Source: a filamentous cyanobacterium ESFC-1 (GTDB lineage: Bacteria; Cyanobacteriota; Cyanobacteriia; Cyanobacteriales; Spirulinaceae). From it: 64,000 nt of DNA. Below are positions 59,800-64,000 of the stretch, in pieces. The stretch is from contig KB904823.1 in the NCBI GenBank assembly GCA_000380225.1, positions 1 through 64,000 on the forward strand. The letters run 5' to 3'. The notes under the pieces were generated by a model. It was not told the DNA's origin, made no database searches, and saw only the letters and a list, made by a program, of their open reading frames with translations. Each line of letters starts with the position of its first letter. Position 1 is the stretch's first letter. Both the position numbers and the translations under genes were made by a program.

Positions 59800-62052
59800 A
59801 TGCCACCCATTCAGTTAAAAGGATGTCATCCCGATTCGGTCGCCAGTTATCTTAAAGCCTTGGGAGTATTACGCCTCATCCACGAACAAACCGATTCTTA
59901 TCCTCCAGCCAAGGGATACTGGCAAAACGATGTTTTCATCTTGCAATCCGAGCAGACCCCAGAAAGCCTCATTCACTTTTTTCTGCGGAAATATAAACCC
60001 ACCCCCTTACTGGCTCCGTGGAATGGCAGCACCGGCTTTTATCCCAAAGACAATCGGAAAACCCTTGATGCTTTAGAGGACTCGAAAACAGTGCGATTGC
60101 AACCTTATCGAGAAGCGATTAAGATTGCCCAAAATATTGTCACCGAGATGGGATTGGACAAACAGCCGGGGGGCAATGACCCGAACAAACGCCTTTTGAT
60201 TCGCCATCTGCGCGACCAATTGCCCGACTTAGCGGTAAGGTGGATTGATACCTGTGCCTTAGTTTCGAGTGACAACGTTCAGTACCCGCCTTTATTGGGA
60301 ACTGGGGGCAACGATGGCAACTTTGAATTTAGTCGCACCTTTCAACAACAACTTCAGAATCTATTTGACTTTGACTTAGGCGAACCGACCCCCGCATCGG
60401 AAACCTTGCTCAGAGCATCACTTTTGGGCGAAGTTCTACCGGGATTAGCCTTTTCCGGCAAAATTGGTCAATTCGACCCGATGGCGGCAGGTGGGGCAAA
60501 TGCAGCACCTGGATTTGATGCGAAATCTCGCGTGAATCCTTGGGATTATGTGTTGATGTTAGAAGGAACCTTTGCCTTTCAAACCCGACTCACTCGGAAA
60601 TTTGAATCATCCGCCAAGGGTGCATTAACCTATCCCTTTGCGGTGCGACCCACTCCTGCCGGATATGGCAGTGCCGCCGAAGATGAAAACATCCGCGCTG
60701 AAACTTGGCTGCCTTTATGGTCAAGACCCGCTCGCTGGAACGAATTACAGGTGTTATTCGGTGAAGGTCGAGCCAAGCTAGGGGGGCGCGTTCCTAAAAC
60801 TGGGGTTGATTTCGCCCTGGCTATTACTAATTTGGGTAAATTGCGGGGCTTGGATGAGTTTGTGCGTTATTCTTTCCAAGAGCGGAATGGCCTGTCTTAT
60901 TTTGCGGTTCCCTTGGGGCGATTTTCCTGTTTAGGCAAAGCGCCAACAAACTTATTGGCTGAACTCGAAGATTGGTTATTGTCTTTTCGGCGGGTGGCTG
61001 AATCTAAAGACCCTCCAGCGACCGTCAAGCGCGTTCATCGTCTGCTAGAGAAGCGCATTGTCGAGTTATCTCGCGATGAAAAGCAAACGGGCGTAGGGGG
61101 TAATAACGCCCTAGAGGTTTTGATTGCCCTCGGAGAAGTCGAGAAGGTTCTTAATCGCTCGCTAAGTTGGATTAAGAAGATTGAGCAGGAAAGTTCCTTT
61201 TTAAGCCTTTCACCGATTCCTTGGTTGAATTTTCGCTGGATTAGAGCTTGTTACGATGATTCAGTCGAGTTTCGTTTAGCCCTAGCTTTAGCCGGACGGG
61301 GATTGTATCGTCAAGTTCAAATTGACCCAAAAACCCAAAATCCCCAATTGATTAATTATCCCGAAAGCGATCGCGGGTTGCGCCAACGATTAGTCCGAGT
61401 ACGGCAGAAAACACGACCCGATTGGAGCGAAGACGATGGTATCACGATTTGGGGTAACAGAACCCTGGTTGATAATTTGATTGCATTGCTGCAACGGGAA
61501 GAAATTGAAGCCCAACAGCGAGAAAAGCACGAAGAAACAACCCCAACGACCCCAGAAGCCTTAGAAATTCAGAAATCTAAGGTTTCCGTAACCGCTTGCT
61601 TAGAAGACATTGCCACTTGGATAAAAGGCAATGTCAACGAAGAACGCCTAGAACAAATTGCGCGGGGATTAGCCTTAATCGAAAATCATCGCCCAGTTGC
61701 CAGTATTCAGCAAACTCAAGTCATTCCCGCCGCCTTTTCGTTGATTGAACCCGTATTTCGGCGCGTCGTTTCCGACCCGATGACTGAATTTAAAGCGGAA
61801 AACAGCAAAATTGTCTTGCCGCGAGTTCCTAGCTTACTTAATCGTCTAGAAGCAGGGGATTGTCTCGCCGCAACTGATTTAGCCGTTCGTCGCTTGAAAG
61901 CCAGTCGATTTCGGTTGGCCATTGGGGAATTATATGAGCCGAGAGAGCGATCGCGCCGAATTGCTGCCGCTTTAGCCTTTCCCATTTCTGAGGCGGATTC
62001 GGAACAACTGCTCAAACAAGTTTGCTATGACGACCCCGATTTAACTTTGTAA
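59800..62052 (+). CDS. csx17: Csx17, large subunit of the type I-G effector (Cas8-like)
   Basis: 750 residues beginning IQLKGCHPDSVASYLKALGVLRLI, the diagnostic Csx17 N-terminus, followed by LAPWNGSTGFYPKDNRKTL and GTGGNDGNFEFSRTFQQQL. Csx17 replaces Cas8 as the PAM-reading subunit of I-G effector complexes. Full length for the family. Three bases after cas3. Confidence 0.95.
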   Translation: MPPIQLKGCHPDSVASYLKALGVLRLIHEQTDSYPPAKGYWQNDVFILQSEQTPESLIHFFLRKYKPTPLLAPWNGSTGFYPKDNRKTLDALEDSKTVRLQPYREAIKIAQNIVTEMGLDKQPGGNDPNKRLLIRHLRDQLPDLAVRWIDTCALVSSDNVQYPPLLGTGGNDGNFEFSRTFQQQLQNLFDFDLGEPTPASETLLRASLLGEVLPGLAFSGKIGQFDPMAAGGANAAPGFDAKSRVNPWDYVLMLEGTFAFQTRLTRKFESSAKGALTYPFAVRPTPAGYGSAAEDENIRAETWLPLWSRPARWNELQVLFGEGRAKLGGRVPKTGVDFALAITNLGKLRGLDEFVRYSFQERNGLSYFAVPLGRFSCLGKAPTNLLAELEDWLLSFRRVAESKDPPATVKRVHRLLEKRIVELSRDEKQTGVGGNNALEVLIALGEVEKVLNRSLSWIKKIEQESSFLSLSPIPWLNFRWIRACYDDSVEFRLALALAGRGLYRQVQIDPKTQNPQLINYPESDRGLRQRLVRVRQKTRPDWSEDDGITIWGNRTLVDNLIALLQREEIEAQQREKHEETTPTTPEALEIQKSKVSVTACLEDIATWIKGNVNEERLEQIARGLALIENHRPVASIQQTQVIPAAFSLIEPVFRRVVSDPMTEFKAENSKIVLPRVPSLLNRLEAGDCLAATDLAVRRLKASRFRLAIGELYEPRERSRRIAAALAFPISEADSEQLLKQVCYDDPDLTL

Positions 62053-64000
<1,948 letters not shown>

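Overview
The window is cyanobacterial DNA. The HIP1 octamer GCGATCGC is frequent inside and between genes, short tandem repeats of the CAGTAATCAGT / CAATGACCAAT type occur, and Uma2, XisI, HepT/MntA and FGE-type conflict genes are typical of filamentous cyanobacteria. I cannot name the species, nor say whether this is chromosome or a large plasmid.

Layout. 1-457 is the end of a CRISPR array, abutting a DUF1643 gene remnant (458-746). 0.8-3.9 kb holds defence and stability genes: Fic, HepT-MntA, a Uma2 gene broken by one stop codon, and a tyrosine recombinase. 4.2-32.4 kb is a glycan/lipid locus: five glycosyltransferase proteins (four of them multi-domain), three paralogous TPR-sulfotransferases, a Wzm/Wzt ABC exporter, a fatty acyl-AMP ligase-ACP-thioesterase, and a 1556-residue protein joining a UbiA prenyltransferase, a terpene-cyclase-like toroid, a phytanoyl-CoA-type dioxygenase, TPRs and a methyltransferase. 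The likely output is an exported sulfated, possibly lipid- or terpenoid-modified glycan; that product is inference.

32.8-54.8 kb looks like a plasmid or integrated-plasmid backbone: ParA and partner, UPF0175 antitoxin with a PIN stub, an unknown protein beside a long inverted repeat, a 694-aa tyrosine recombinase, a primase-helicase, iteron-like repeats, and an operon of small genes with an FtsK/TraB-like DNA pump. Inside it (39.0-44.8 kb) is a three-gene NTP-dependent conflict system: inactive-STAND-like protein, MoxR ATPase, and a vWA protein with two C-terminal FGE/C-type-lectin-fold domains. The ends of those two domains differ almost only at NNY codons, the signature of a diversity-generating retroelement (DGR), although no reverse transcriptase or template repeat is in the window.

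54.95-64 kb is a type I-G (formerly I-U) CRISPR-Cas locus: a 19-unit array read leftward, its leader region, a small duplicated-domain gene, then cas3, csx17, csb1 (cas7) and csb2 (cas5-6), the last cut by the window edge. Repeats of the two arrays are sisters differing at four positions and lie in opposite orientation about 55 kb apart. Gene starts were judged by eye from start codons, Shine-Dalgarno matches and family N-termini; no database search was run.
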